From: Lycorma delicatula
Taxonomy: Eukaryota > Arthropoda > Insecta > Hemiptera > Fulgoridae
Direction of reading: 5' to 3'
Assembly: GCF_047948215.1 (NCBI RefSeq)
Contig: NC_134460.1
Coordinates: 123,765,324 to 123,829,323 of the forward strand
DNA: 64,000 nucleotides
Shown: positions 21,658 to 33,725 of the stretch, in pieces
Layout: every line of letters starts with the position of its first letter
How positions within the stretch are numbered: position 1 is the first letter of the stretch
Notes under the pieces: model-generated
Seen by the model: the letters and a program-made list of their open reading frames with translations, nothing else
Told to the model about the DNA's origin: nothing
The model's database searches: none
Translations under genes and position numbers: made by a program

Positions 21658-21768
21658 ATCCGGAAGTCCTTGGTTCGAATCCCTAGTCAGGTATGGCATT
21701 TTCACGCCACTTGTCATTCATCTCATCCTCTGAAACAATACCTAACGGTGGTTTGGGAGGTTAAAAAA
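21658..21768 (+). mobile_element. SINE family 2, 5'-truncated
   Basis: It begins in the head at CATCCGGAAGTCC, has a perfect B box GGTTCGAATCC, then the ATGGCATTTTCACGCC linker and the shared tail CATCCTCTGAAACAATACC with GGAGGTTAAAAAAAAA. The A box is absent. Confidence 0.85.
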
Positions 21769-22892
21769 AAATATTCCGAATTTATCGGAATATAATGATT
21801 ATAGCAGTAAAAAGAATTAAATATACTGTATAGATTATTATAATTTTTGATATTATTAAACATATGTAAGCTAATTTGTTTTTTTCTCAGATAGCTTTTA
21901 AGCTAGAGAGATAAGAATATAGTAATGCAAAAAAATCAATTAATTAAAAAAAAGATTGTTATTTATTATTATTATTATTAAAAATTTCTTTCACAAATAT
22001 ATCAGAATGACTACAATGATTTTTTCCCAAGAATTTTGATGTGCAGTTAAGCATATAGGTTAATGTAGCAACTTGTTTGTTTTCTTTGTATAATTTACCA
22101 AACTCCGTCAACCAATCCTAATGAATTCTCTTTAACTACTTCACTCTTAAAACAACTAAAACAAAAATGTATTTTTCTTTCAATGCTCTTTTTATGTATC
22201 TTTGTTTTCCAGGTATTTTTATTAAATCTGTTACGCTATGTTTTTTCATCTAAGATTTATAACAAAATCCTTTGCAACTTTGTATGTCTGCATGTGTATA
22301 CACTTCCCCCTTTAACTATGTTTTTTTTTTTTATAGGATTTTGTTGTAAGGTAAAAAAAGGCAAATGATGAAAGTTGCTGCACTATAAACTAAAAGAAGA
22401 CTTTTAGTAAAGCTTGCAAAGGATATTTGCTGGGTTTTTAAGTTATTTATTTCCGTTGTGTTTGTTTTTTTATTATTATTTTGCTCATATATAGTTTTTC
22501 TTATACGAACTAAAAAAAAGCTGTACAATTAAGTGTAAAAAAAATTAAACGAACAAAATGTAGAAGGAAATTACACTTCGCTCGTACTTCGAATGTTTCC
22601 ATTTCGTTGGTGGTTAGTAAAGAGCACTAAAATTACATTTCATATTTAAATGAACCGATGAGCTTCTGATTACGCGAAAAATTTCTAAAAAACTTTAAAG
22701 GTTGGCTTTTAAGTTTAAGGTTGACTTGAAAAAACTATAAGGTTGGCTGATTAATTTTCCCTTCCTTTACCACATTTGATATTTGGTATTGTTATACATC
22801 TCGTATTAGTATATAAAAATAATATAAAAACTTATTATAAATAAATAAATTTCAGCAATAAATTTATTGCTGATATTTGTTATTATAAAAAA
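21769..22892. other. AT-rich stretch, no supported gene
   Basis: Short frames on both strands at 22.18-22.53 kb encode hydrophobic AT-driven peptides without motifs. No repeat match was found. Confidence 0.4.
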
Positions 22893-23574
22893 TCTGATGT
22901 GGACACCACAGGACGTTACACCTATTAAATTACATACATATATATATATATTTTTTTAATGAAAAGAACATGAAATTTTATTTCATTAATAACTGCTGAT
23001 ATTTTTTTATTTATTTTTTTATTGAATTTATTATTTATGATCAAAGTTTTTTTTACAATCAGAGGTAAATAATTATTAATAAATCAACACATTTAAATTA
23101 AAAAAAAAAAGGTAAAAAAAAGAAAGGAGATGATGTCTGATTCGAACCGATGTTCCCTCTCCCTTCAAAGATCCAAATATTTCTTAATTAATCATATATT
23201 TGGCTATAACTCTAGATCCAATGAAAATAAGTACCACTTATGAATTTATCGTTGAAATCCCTCAATGAGAGCTCATTACAGCAGTTAAGAAAAAGTCCAA
23301 AATCCAATTTGTTTTGGATTTTGGGCTTTTTTAGGCACTTTTGGTCCAGTCGACTGCAATCAAAAGGAGAGGTGCACAACTAAAAATCACAATAGTCCTT
23401 AATCCAAAATTTCAACATCCTATTGTTAATCGTTTTTGAGTTATGGGAAATACATACATACATACAGACGTCACGCCGAAACTAGTCAAAATGGATTGAG
23501 GGATGGTCAAAATGGATATTTCGTTGAAATCTGAAAACCGGAATTTTTTGCGATTACAAAACTTCCTTTTACTT
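22893..23574 (-). mobile_element. Helentron-like family A, near full length
   Basis: This copy preserves the terminal hairpin best: ATGTGG-ACA-CCACA just inside TCTG at 22,893, preceded by AAAAAA. The central dyad is complete, with AAAAAGTCCAAAATCCAA facing TTGGATTTTGGGCTTTTT at about 23,290-23,331. The right end (AAACTTCCTTTTACTT) is degraded. Confidence 0.9.
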
Positions 23575-24405
23575 AATAACACTGTATTTATAATCTATTT
23601 TTTGAACTCTGAAATTCTGAAAGTATAAATTATTTAATATTATATAGGATAAATAAAATAAGTCTATAAAAACAATCATTTTCAAATAAGACGTCATGTA
23701 ACGAAATTTGTAACAGACTTAGTTTGACGTTAGAGTTAGATATGTTGGGAAGTACATGATTACAAATAAGGTAGCTGAAGTGTTAAATCAGAATAATATA
23801 AGCAACATCTCTCCAGAAATATATATATATATATATATATATTAACTATACGATTTATATTATGTATAACATATAAATTAATTAGCAAATGAATAATTAT
23901 GTGATATAAAATTAATGCAGATTTAATATTAATTGTCTGTCTATATGTACAGAACGAGAGAGAATATTTAAATATTACAATTTAATAAACACTAATGGAG
24001 GAAGCTTTAAATATACTCTATGTTAATTAATACTTTTCAGTATTTATAAAGATATTACGAAAATCAAGTTATTATATTTGTAACTTAGTTCATATAAATT
24101 GTTTCCTATTTTATAAAAAATATAAACTATTTGCAATTTATATTTTTTGTTAATATTTTTTTTCTTATCGTTCTCAGGACTGATCTCACAGACTTCATTT
24201 TTTAAACTTCCTACGTTTTCACTACTAATTTATAATTCGTAAAAATCTAAACCCTGATGTAATTTTTGAATGTTAAGCAATCATTATTAATAAGTATAAG
24301 TGCATAGTAAAAATAAACACAAAAAACTTAATATAAAATAAGTATATAAGGATACTACTAGTAACTGAAACGTTATACTATATCAATGTAAAACTGTTAA
24401 ATAAA
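23575..24405. other. AT-rich stretch with (AT)n tract
   Basis: An AT dinucleotide run lies at 23,818-23,842. No gene was recognised. Confidence 0.5.
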
Positions 24406-24409
24406 ATAA

Positions 24410-24845
24410 AAGAATACTGAGAATACTCCTAGGCCCTCAAGAAAACAAAAGTAGCAACAGACTGCAATACAACCAAGAACTGTATGAAGAAATAGAGGAT
24501 AACGAAAAAGTAATAAGAAGAAGGATACTGAGAATCCTGGACAATGTGTACAGAATTGATGAAAAGAGATTCAATAAATAAATATTTATTAAAATCTGGT
24601 AAAAAAATAACAGCCATGGGTACCTACAACAAATGAAGAAAAAATTAAAGAATGTAGGAATCTAAGAAACATAAAATGAAAAATAAGGAGTTATTCAGAC
24701 AAAAATGCACGAAATTAAGTTTAAAATGGTGAGAAGAGAAAAGAAAAGAATCACACCAAAGTAAAAGGGTCGGAAGAGGGAAAGATCAAACACGCGGAAG
24801 AAATGAAAGAATATTGAGAAAAAAGAAAAAGAAACCAAAAAAAAG
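24410..24845 (+). pseudogene. Decayed LINE ORF2 C-terminus
   Basis: Plus-strand frames read GPQENKSSNRLQYNQELYEE, then RRRILRIL and VYRIDEKRF, and later, across stops and phase shifts, W-EEKRKESH and AEEMKEY-EKKKK. This matches the C-terminal region of a LINE reverse transcriptase polyprotein (RRRL..GH...R motifs ending in WSEERK-x-H...RMKEYW). The same family probably gave the fragment at 42.7-43.0 kb. Stops at several positions show it is dead. Confidence 0.6.
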
Positions 24846-25368
24846 GTGTTTGCGTGATACACAGTCAGCCTAACCGAAAAAAAATACTCATTAATACAGT
24901 AACAACAATAAAAGTAATAATTTTTTTTTTAAATGCTTAATATTCTGTGTATGTACGAGTATTATATACGTACACAGAAACTGCGGTAATTGTAAAAGTT
25001 ATATAGATATCTGACATCATGGATTTCACCTCAAAATTATGGATGTTATAGAATGAGAAAACTACTGTTCTTCGCATATATTTTACATAATTCGTTACAT
25101 AATTTCAAATTTATATTAACTAAACGTCTCCATCATTCAGTCGAATCCGTCTCGTACGGTCGATTCCATTGATAAAAAAATTATCACAATACTCCCTTCA
25201 GATTCTAGAAGGCAATTCTTTTGCAAAAAAAAAAACAAAAAAAAACAACGTTATAGTTGTTTAAAAACAGTATAATCCAATCGATATTGTGTAGAATGAT
25301 AAATTAGGGTTAAATGAATAAAATGCTAGAATGTAAAATTGTTATCGACGTCATTTTTATTTTTTTAT

Positions 25369-26038
25369 CTTGTACGAAGTAAAGGAAGTATTGTGATCAC
25401 GAAAAATTTCGGTTTTCAGATTTCACTGGAAATATCCATTTTGACCATTCCTGAATCCATTTTGACTAGTTTCGGCGTTACGTCGGTATCTCGCATATCT
25501 CGTATCTCGCATAACTCAAAAACGATTACCCTGAAGGATGTAGAAATGTTGGATTTAGAACTATTGAAACATCTAGTTGTGCACCTCTCTTTTTGATTGA
25601 AATCAAACCAAAAGTGTCAAAAAAAGCCCAAAATCAAAACAAATATTGGATATTTTGGTACTTTTTTTAACTGAAATTTTAAGCCCTTATTGAGAGCTTT
25701 TCAACGATATATCATAAGTGGTACTTATTTTCATTGGTTCCAGAGTTACAGACAAATGAAATTTTAATTATTGAAATATTTGGATCTTAGAAGGGTAAGG
25801 CACATCGGTTCTTCTCCTTTGTTTTTTAATATAAATATATTGATTTATTAATGATTAACCTCTGATTGTAAAAAGAAATTTACGATAAATAATAATTCAT
25901 TAATTATTAATAATTAAAAAAAAATATGAAAAAATATCAGAAGTTATTAGTGAAAAAAATTTTACGTACTTTTCATTTTAAAAATATGTACATGTAATTT
26001 AATAGGCGGACAAGGAAGTCATGTGGTTCCCATATCAG
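25369..26038 (+). mobile_element. Helentron-like family A, near full length
   Basis: It begins CTTGTACGAAGTAAAGGAAG, lacking only the first bases, and continues through the paired TTTTGACC blocks, a duplicated ATCTCGCAT, the central dyad, GGTACTTATTTTCATTGG and AAGGCACATCGGTT. It ends GACAAGGAAGTCATGTGG and ATATCAG before TATTTTT. An 85-codon open frame over its start has no domain. Confidence 0.9.
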
Positions 26039-26369
26039 TATTTTTATACATTTTCAAAATTTCACAGGTAAAATTTTTCATAACTTTTTTTCAAGAATTC
26101 TTAAGCATATTATTTATCAAGTAAAATTCGGTTGGAAAAATGCATTTTATCCCCTTTCCCTCAAAAATGGTAGATAGAAACAGTCGAAATGTAGATCATT
26201 TTCTAGTTTTTCCCAGGAATCAGTGTATTTTTACGTGGAATTCAGATAGAAAACTCTATACTTTACAAACTAATTTACAATTATTTTACCAGGTTAAGAG
26301 CTGTTGGATAAATTTGATCATTTTTTTGTAGAGGTTACAGTTGTAGTAGTATTAGTAATGGAACCGCAC

Positions 26370-27170
26370 TTTCTTTCTTCGCTTCTTAGCAATATTAATA
26401 GTACTAAAAAAACTGTTGAGTTTTTACAAAAAAAGAATATACTTGACACAACAAAAGTTTGCAAAAAAAAATTAAATGACTTTAAATTTCTATTTAAACA
26501 AAATTCGTTGGATGTGTCATCAGCAAAGTTTTTGCGAGGAAATCTCTTTGAAAAACAATTCTTAGAAAAGTAGTAAGGTAGAAAGTAGTAATTTGACTCT
26601 TGCAGAAATAATATTGTTGGGTTAATGAATACACTACTACCAGATTCTGTTTAAAAGAATTTGTCATGCAAACTGATAGTATAACCATATGAAAAACTAG
26701 AAGGTGCCGGCATCACTGTAAAAATTATTGATTAATTCTGTTTTTTCAAATGAAAATATAATAAAGGAAGAGTTTTACCGAATCAGTGGATAGACAAGAG
26801 ATTATTTTATGTAAGCTGTTTCAGATCGGATAAAAGATCCTTTGCTTGATATCATTAAAGCTTATGTTGAAAAAGGTTCGTTGATTATCCTGATAAATGG
26901 AAATCTTATGATGATATTTTCAAATTAGAAAGCTAAACAACTTTCAACATCTGACGGTGAATCATTCGAAAACTTTGTGAATCCCGAGACTAGAGTACAT
27001 TGAAAATTTGTGGATGTGTCTCAAACAATGCAATAAAAAAGAAAAGAGGACGTCAAAAGAATTAATGGATTTCTACATCAATGAATTCATATGGCGATAG
27101 AGACACGAAAATGAGGAAGAGCTGTTCAAGTGTTAATGCTTCAACACATTAGTGAGTTTTTCGGGTCGAA
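26370..27170 (+). pseudogene. Merlin-like (IS1595/ISXO2) transposase, decayed
   Basis: In order along the plus strand I read: KKTVEFLQKKNILD with a possible remnant of the N-terminal zinc-ribbon region; KYNKGRVLPNQW at about 26,753-26,790; AVSDRIKDPLLDIIKAYVE; DKWKSYDDIF; and VH-ENLWMCLKQ with KELMDFYINEFIWR. These match the ISXO2-like DDE transposase: KYNRGR-x-QW after the first Asp, SDKW with the second Asp, HT-x-IE-x-W with the Glu, and YL-EFMWR. Several stops and single-base phase changes break it. Merlin elements use this transposase. Terminal repeats were not located. Confidence 0.72.
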
Positions 27171-27566
27171 TGATCCTAATTTTGCCTACATGGTATATTT
27201 TGCGTGTTATGTAATAATCCTAGTTTTGCTTGTATGATATATTTTGTAACTGATAGGAAGTTTTTATTGTGTCATCATTTATCCAGCTTAATATTAGTTA
27301 ATTTTGTGTTTCGTTTTGTAGTGAGTGCGTGTTTGTTTGGGTGATTCCTGTTTTGCTTGCAGTGACCGTTGTGTGTGTGGGTATTTCCCCCTTCCTGAAT
27401 TAATACCACATAAGCCGTTTCCAGGAAGGGTAGCTAAGCCATGAGTGGAGGTTTAGTCGGTAGTGCGCAGGAACACATACGCACTTAATAACATTTCGCG
27501 GAACCTCTTGGCGAACCCGATACTAACTTGGCGCTCATAAATTGGGTTCCTCCACCTCTTAAAAAA
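27171..27566. other. GC-richer block ending in an A-run
   Basis: Contains CCCCTTCCTGAATTAATACC, CAGGAAGGGTAGCTAAGCC, GCGGAACCTCTTGGCGAACC and ends CCTCCACCTCTTAAAAAAAA. CTTCCTG and CAGGAAGG form an imperfect dyad. Composition and the A-run suggest a LINE 3'-UTR or similar insertion, but there is no partner in this window. Confidence 0.3.
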
Positions 27567-28032
27567 AATTATTACCTAATTATTCAAATACATCTTATTT
27601 TACGTTAATTAAAAAATTTATTTAGCTTTTGGCTGTGAAATTTCAAAAAGTACCTTTTTTATAACTATCTCAATTATATTTTTCCAAAAATCTCATAAAA
27701 TAACTGTTTTTTTTTATTTTCACGAAAAGTTTTGTTTTGTATATTTTGCACAGAAAATGATAGTTCTAAGAGTATACGATTTTTTTTTTTTTTTGACGAC
27801 GCAACCATATTTTTTGATATTTTATTATGAAATAATTAGTAATTTGGTTATTTGATATATTATCATATTGTAACAAGTACAGAAGCTTCCAGAAAGAAGA
27901 AACAGAGAGAAAATGAAGAAAGAAGAATCTAGAAGAAACTACAAATAGATTCTTTCTCCATAACGACTAGATAGAAAAGTGTAGAAGATGTAGATAATGG
28001 AAATTACTACGCTTTAACAATCAGGATGGGTC

Positions 28033-28322
28033 GAATTGGATACTAGTACTGCAGATTCAGAGGTATATCGCAAATCAGCTGATTTCGAAATGGAGAGTTC
28101 TAAGGTTAAAAACCTATTAAAGGCAGTTAGGTTTATTCGAGTTAAATACTAGATCGTGGATATCGGTGTTCTTTGATGGTTGGGTTTCAGTTAATCACAT
28201 ATCTCAGGAGTGGTCGATCTGAGACTGTATAAGACTACATTTCAACTCATTCATACATATCACCCTCACTCATTTTCTGAAGTAATACCTTACGGTGGTT
28301 TCGTAGGCTAAACAGAAAAAAA
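28033..28322 (+). mobile_element. SINE family 1, diverged copy
   Basis: AAATCAGCTGATTTCGAAAT, GAGAGTTCTAAGG, TCGTGGATATCGGTGTTC, TTGATGGTTGGGTTTCAGTT, AGGAGTGGTCGATCTGAGAC and the tail CTGAAGTAATACCTTACGG with CTAAACAGAAAAAA follow family 1 order. The A and B boxes are eroded. Confidence 0.85.
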
Positions 28323-28879
28323 CGTTATTGTCTCATATCTCGAAAATCTGTATATCAAATAATTTGAAATGTGGTACAAATATTTGGCTATATATACAGA
28401 GTGTATCACAAAGTTATCTGGTACTACTATATTTTATTCTTCTCGTAAAAATAACGAAAAAGTTCACATAAACATATGTTCTAAAGTGCTTCGTTTGCGA
28501 GTTACGGCTAGTGAAAGATTTCGCTCGGATTTCACCTATCCCGCTGAAATGAGATCGTACTGAAATTTGTAAGATGTTAATTAAGAGACAGAATAAGTGA
28601 TTTCTTATGGTTTTTGACCTGAAATATCGAATAAAGTAGGTCCTAGAATGTACCTGTAGTAATTTTTCAGAAATCTTGGATGAAAACCAATAAATTTGGA
28701 TAAAGACCCTTGTTTTTTATGTATGACGTACAATAATTTTGTAATAAACACATAAAACCTTTTAAAAAAACTTATAGAGAATTTAACTCTGAACAAAATC
28801 ATATAAAATAAGTTGAATAAAACAAAAAAGAGATAGAAAAATTCGAATTTTATTTAGAAAAAAATTAGTCTATGACCTA

Positions 28880-29460
28880 ATTTATAAGCTCGTAAATATT
28901 TTAGCCTTGTTGAATAGCATAGCACCAAATTTTCCCGAATTATTGAAGTAAATATTTACTAAAACAAATAAAGTATTACGCCCAAAAAACAAGGAGGCTG
29001 AATGTAACCCATACCTAATTTTTTTTTTTAATTTAATTTTTAAGATTGAAAATCCTATGGTAACTACTGTTAATTTAGACGTCAGTGCAATTTTATTTTA
29101 TAAAATGGAGGCCCCATGGGACTCGAGTAAATACTTTATTTTTTTATAATTTCTGATACTTCATCTGTTTTTAAAATTGAGTTTATTATTAAGAATGCTA
29201 CCTAAGGTATGAAGTGAGCTACCAAGCAAAGGGATCAAATGAACCCAAATTTTTTATCAATTTAAAATGCAATATAATTTTGATGGCTAAAACAACATTG
29301 GGCCCAGGAGGTCGACAAGAACCCGAACTTATTATTTTAAGTTTTGATTTTTTCTCAGATATATTTTTTATACTACATAATTTTAAGGTTAAGATCATCA
29401 AATCCGACCCAAATTTTTTACTGAAAATCTTGATTTCTTTTGAAATTTTACTTTAAATAA
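28880..29460. mobile_element. Family C internal module
   Basis: TTTAGCCTTGTTGAATAGCA through CCCAAAAAACAAGGAGGCTG (28,900-29,002) matches the centre of the 13.6 kb element. Following blocks (ATAATTTCTGATACTTCATC, GGGCCCAGGAGG, AAATCCGACCCAAATTTTTT) are diverged family C modules. Overlapping open frames on both strands (29,214-29,456) are shadows. Confidence 0.6.
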
Positions 29461-29537
29461 ATAATAAATAATGTCATAAATAATAATAAAACGCCCTATT
29501 TAAAATAACGCCCTATTTACGGCGTATTTAAAATAAA

Positions 29538-30190
29538 AATTTGTGTGGACATCAGATGACTTCCTTGTACGCCTATTAAATTACATATACACATTTTTTT
29601 TAATGAAAAGTACATAAAATTTCATTAATAACTTCTGATATTTTTTTATTTTTATTTTTTTGTTATTTTTAAATTATTATTTATCCTAATTATTTTTATA
29701 ATTAGATGTTAACAATTATTAATAAATCAATATATTTAAATTAAAAAAAGAAGTTAAAAAAGGGGATAAACTGATTGGAACCGATGTGCCTTCCCCTTGT
29801 AGGATCCAAATATTTCACTAATTAAAATTTTATTTCGCTATAACTCTGTAACCAATGAAAATAAGTACCACTTATGATAAATCATTGAATAATTCTCAAC
29901 GAGGGCTTATTACCGCAGTTAAAAAAAGCCCAAAATCACTATTTTATGGATTTTGGACTTTTCTCGACATTTTTGGTTCAGTCTATTGCAAGCAAAAGGA
30001 GAGATGATAGCTGTTACAACAGTTCTAAATCCAAAATTTCAACATCCTACGGCTAATCATTTTTGAGTTATGCGAGACACACACGTACAAACGTCACGCT
30101 AAAACTAGTAAAAAATGGATATTTCCGTTGAAATCTGAAAACCGAAATTTTTTGCGATCGCAACACTACCTTTAGTTCGTACAAGGAAGT
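29538..30190 (-). mobile_element. Helentron-like family A, near full length
   Basis: Starts near GTGTGGACATCAGATGACTTCC, so the terminal hairpin is rearranged, with CTTGTACG following. The central dyad and GGTTCAGTCTATTGCA block are present, and it ends CAACACTACCTTTAGTTCGTACAAGGAAGT at 30,190. Confidence 0.9.
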
Positions 30191-31095
30191 AATAATAGTA
30201 TATAAAAAAATTGTATTATTTTTAATCTTTATAAAAAAAAATGTTTGAACATTCATAAAAAAATGTTATATCTTTTAAAATAAAATTATGTCTAACTTAA
30301 TACCTTATTTAGGATCTATATATTTTAGCACTAATATGACGTCTGACTTCCAACAAATCGCTGTACAACAGCAGGTAATATGAGTTTACATACATATTTC
30401 ATGAGATTGATGTCGCATTCAATACATCTTGTAGACTGTATGGTAATTTCCCTACGAGCATCGACAGATTCAGTTCAATATTGAATTTGTTCTCCTAATC
30501 ACAACTTAGTAACCAAACATTAGCCGTGTAGTTTCTAACATTATAACATGTACTTCACCTGTTTAACTGTATTCACAGTTCGATTCATATTTGAATTAAC
30601 GTTATTACTACTGTAATTAATAATTATTGTTTAGACTGCTTTTTTGTACACAGGATTGGCAGTTATCAATTCCTATAAATAACATGTTAAATCGTTTGAA
30701 ATAATCCTTGTTTTGTAAATATTAATAGAAATATATTTTTTAGAAGATTTAATTTTTTTCCTTTTGCTTCCTCTTGTCCAAAATACTTTTCATGGATCTT
30801 TTCCATAAAAATGTTAAATAGTTTTGTTTCTACGAATATAATTAATAATATAAAATAATGTTATTACGACCTGACTTATTACGTCGTTTGTCCTAACTGA
30901 GAATCTTTTTATCTTCTGCGCGCTAACTTCAAGAACAAAATTAATATATATTTAAATATTGATAATACTTTGAGAACAAAAATAAAATATTTTCGCTTCT
31001 ATAAAAATGATTTCGCTTCTATAACAATAGAAGCGAAATGTGCAGAAAGATACTGTCCATTAGAAAAGAGTATGGTACAAAAGTTCGATGAAAGA
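30191..31095. other. Single-copy-looking stretch, no supported gene
   Basis: No match elsewhere in the window. The 30.3-30.65 kb part is less AT-rich, but I found no convincing frame or splice pair. Confidence 0.4.
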
Positions 31096-32340
31096 AATCT
31101 GATGGGGACACCAAATTACTTCCTTGTACACCTATTAAATTACATATTAATATTTTTTTTAAATGAAAAGTACATAAAATTTTATTTCATTAACAACTTC
31201 TGATATTTTTTCATATTTTTTTTTATTAATAATTAATTTATTATTAATTATTAATAAATCAATATATTTAAATTACAAAAAAAAAAAATTAAAGAACAGC
31301 AAATGAAGTCGGATTTGAACGGATGTGCCTTCCTCTTGTAAGATCCAACTATATCATTAATTAAAATTATATTTGGCTATAACGCTAGAACCAATGATAA
31401 TAAGTACCACTTACGATATATCGTTGAAAAGTTCTCAATTAGGGCTTATTACTGTTAGGAAAAAGTCCAAAATCCAAATTTTTTTGGATTGGAAAAAATT
31501 TGGATTTTTTGAATCAAAAGGGGAGTTGCACAAGTAGATATTACAACAATTGGTTTGCTTGGCACTTCTTCCGCTACCACCCCATTCGGTCGCCCTAAAG
31601 CATTCGACCAAATGTCTATGCCACAAACTACTACTGACCCTCGAACAGTTAAGCGACCAGTATCCTAAATAGCTTCTAGAGCTTACCTAACAGCGTGAGC
31701 GGACTAAGCGCGGTACCATACACCAGCGGCTTACGTGTCACCGCCTCTCACTTTTCATATATTTGCAAAATTAGGGAAGCGCATCCCGTCAACTACTAAA
31801 AATATATGTGACATCCAAAATAAAAATTAATTTGGTTGAGACAGCAATTCGCTGCCACGCCTAGGTCGCTGAATGCCAGCAAGTGCCTGTCCACCATGTT
31901 AAAGCGCTTGAAACCTTAATTAGCTAGTGGTCAGCCATATATATCTGTAGGTTAGCTTCCCACAACAGTCAGGCAGGGTCTTTTCCCTTAGGTAAACTAC
32001 TGACGTCGGTTGAACAAAGCAACCGCATCAAGGAACTTCCACACGGTCCGACAATGCGAGACTCGCCACATTGACTCGCCGATTGTGAATGGTCAATTTT
32101 CCCCTTGACCTCTCAGTTTCAGGGTGGTAGATGTTACAGCAGTTCTAAATCAAAAATTTTAACATTCTACAGATAATCGTTTTTCAGTTATGCGAGATAC
32201 ATACGTACGTACGTTCAGACGTCACGCCGAAACGGATTCGTCAAAATGCTATAAGGGATAATCAAAATGCATGTTTCCTTTAAAATTTGAAAACCAATAT
32301 TTTTCGCGATCACAATACTTTACTTCGTAAACAAGGAAGT
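31096..32340 (-). mobile_element. Helentron-like family A, interrupted by a 575-bp insertion
   Basis: The left end TCTGATGGGGACACC and ACTTCCTTGTACACC and the right end TTTACTTCG-ACAAGGAAGT at 32,340 bracket a family A copy. The middle is split between 31,551 and 32,127 by unrelated DNA. Family sequence before the insert (AGATATTACAACAATT) is repeated after it (AGATGTTACAGCAGTT). Confidence 0.88.
31552..32126. mobile_element. Unclassified GC-rich insertion with 18-bp TSD
   Basis: This 575-bp block is clearly richer in G and C than its host element. It is flanked by 18-bp direct repeats: GTAGATATTACAACAATT at 31,534-31,551 and GTAGATGTTACAGCAGTT at 32,127-32,144. They differ at three positions, all A in the left copy and G in the right. 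The length of the duplication suggests LINE-type target-primed insertion, yet no A tail is visible at either edge. There is no frame with recognisable domains. The 63-codon minus frame at 31,435-31,626 crosses the boundary and is an artefact. Confidence 0.7.
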
Positions 32341-32452
32341 AAAAAAGTGCCAGCAGTTTTCGAGATAAAATTAGAGAAAACTTTCAACCGATTTTTGCCG
32401 TCGGCAAAGGTTAATTTAAAAAGTGATTTTAAAGAATATTTAAAATTTTCGC

Positions 32453-32700
32453 CAACCGGGATGTCTAGTGATTAACTCTTCAAAAATCAATCGTTTAGTA
32501 GCTGATTTTCGAAGTCGAAGGTTCTGAGGATTTGAACCTAAGTAATAAAATTTTTTTTTTTTTTTTCGGATTTGAATATTAGATAGTAGACACCGGTATA
32601 CTTTGAAAGTTGGAGTTCAATTAATCACATGTCTCAGGGTGAATCTGTACAAGACTATCCCTCCTCATTTACATGTGATTCATATCATCCTCATCTCAAT
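32453..32700 (+). mobile_element. SINE family 1, partial
   Basis: CCGGGATGTCTAGTGATTAAC (A-box region), GTAGCTGATTTTCGAAGTCG, GATTTGAACC and the body GACACCGGTATACTTTG, CAATTAATCACATGTCTCAG and ATATCATCCTCATC are in family order. A run of T at 32,551-32,566 replaces the normal TTATTTTTACA spot. Confidence 0.82.
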
Positions 32701-32859
32701 TGGTCGTAGCGGTGGGGTTGCTTATTGTTTACTAGTTGAACAGATTGGAACTTACACATTAGGAAAATAAAATAAAAAGTTTTTAAACAATGTATTTATA
32801 TTTTAATTTTTAATTTTTCTTTATCAGCCTATACACAGTTTACTTTTAATATTAAATAT

Positions 32860-33725
32860 ATATATTAAAAATCAGCTTCAAAATTAAATAAAAACCTAAA
32901 AAGTAAATCAGGTATTTTTAACCTTTTTAACCCTCTTGTTTGACAGTTATCACATTTAACATTTTTAATAACAGCTACAATTGAAAATATAGATGTTTTA
33001 GAAATTATAAACGTTTTTAAATTAATTTCGGCGATATGAGATTCCTTTTTTAAAAGATACAATTGGGTTTTCAATGAAAAAAAAATTATGTTTAAAAAAA
33101 TTGACATATTAAGAAGGGGTTCCATTCAACCCCTTTTTTTAGGGAGCAACAAATTTATTTATTGGAGTATTTATTTATTTGCTTCAATAAATTGACCCAA
33201 TTTGGTTCAATTTAATTCAATAAGGCTAAAAAAAAATATTAGTTTATTATACACAAAATATTGAACTGTGCTGCAAAGTGTCCGATGATTCGAAAATCAG
33301 GCAAAAGGGTAGTATATACTCATATATAGCAAAATATTTATGCAAAATTTCAATATTTTTGACCAACGGATTTTCGAGACGTAAGGAAAAATTTATACAA
33401 ATGTTAAATATCCCCTAAACACACCTAAATCCGATAAGTTAAAACTTTTGAATTTTGAAAAACTTAATTGCTTTCATAGTTCTAAAGCTCAATTTCTAAG
33501 ACCACTATAAAAATATACAAAATATTAAAGGCAAAAACTATTCCTTTCGTTTTTTAATTTTGTCCAAAATTTAATGCCATCAACGCCTCATATACATTAA
33601 CCTTTTTAGCCATTTTCAAAGAATTTATACCGAGCACGTCCCGAGATAATAATCAAAACTACAAGCCGACGCATGTTCCGGAAATGTATACATCTTTCGG
33701 AAATTTATATTAATTTTTTTTGTGT
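32860..33725. mobile_element. Family C copy
   Basis: It contains the module CATTTTTAATAACAGCTACA (about 32,956), TTCCATTCAACCCC, a reversed AGCCTTATTGAATTAAATTG piece (33,205-33,235) and the terminal half: AAGCTCAATTTCTAAGACCA, TTAATGCCATCAACGCCTCA, TAGCCATTTTCAAAGAATTT and TTCGGAAATTTATATTAA. It matches 63.5-63.9 kb block for block. The terminal GGCC-AAAATTT end is replaced by other DNA at about 33,726. Confidence 0.72.

Noticed and set aside
27882..27894. GAAGCTTCCAGAA, a perfect three-unit heat-shock element
   Set aside because: Nine fixed bases are expected by chance about once in a window this size, and no promoter or gene is adjacent.
29214..29456. Paired open frames on both strands
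   Set aside because: They lie in a diverged family C module and show no domain.
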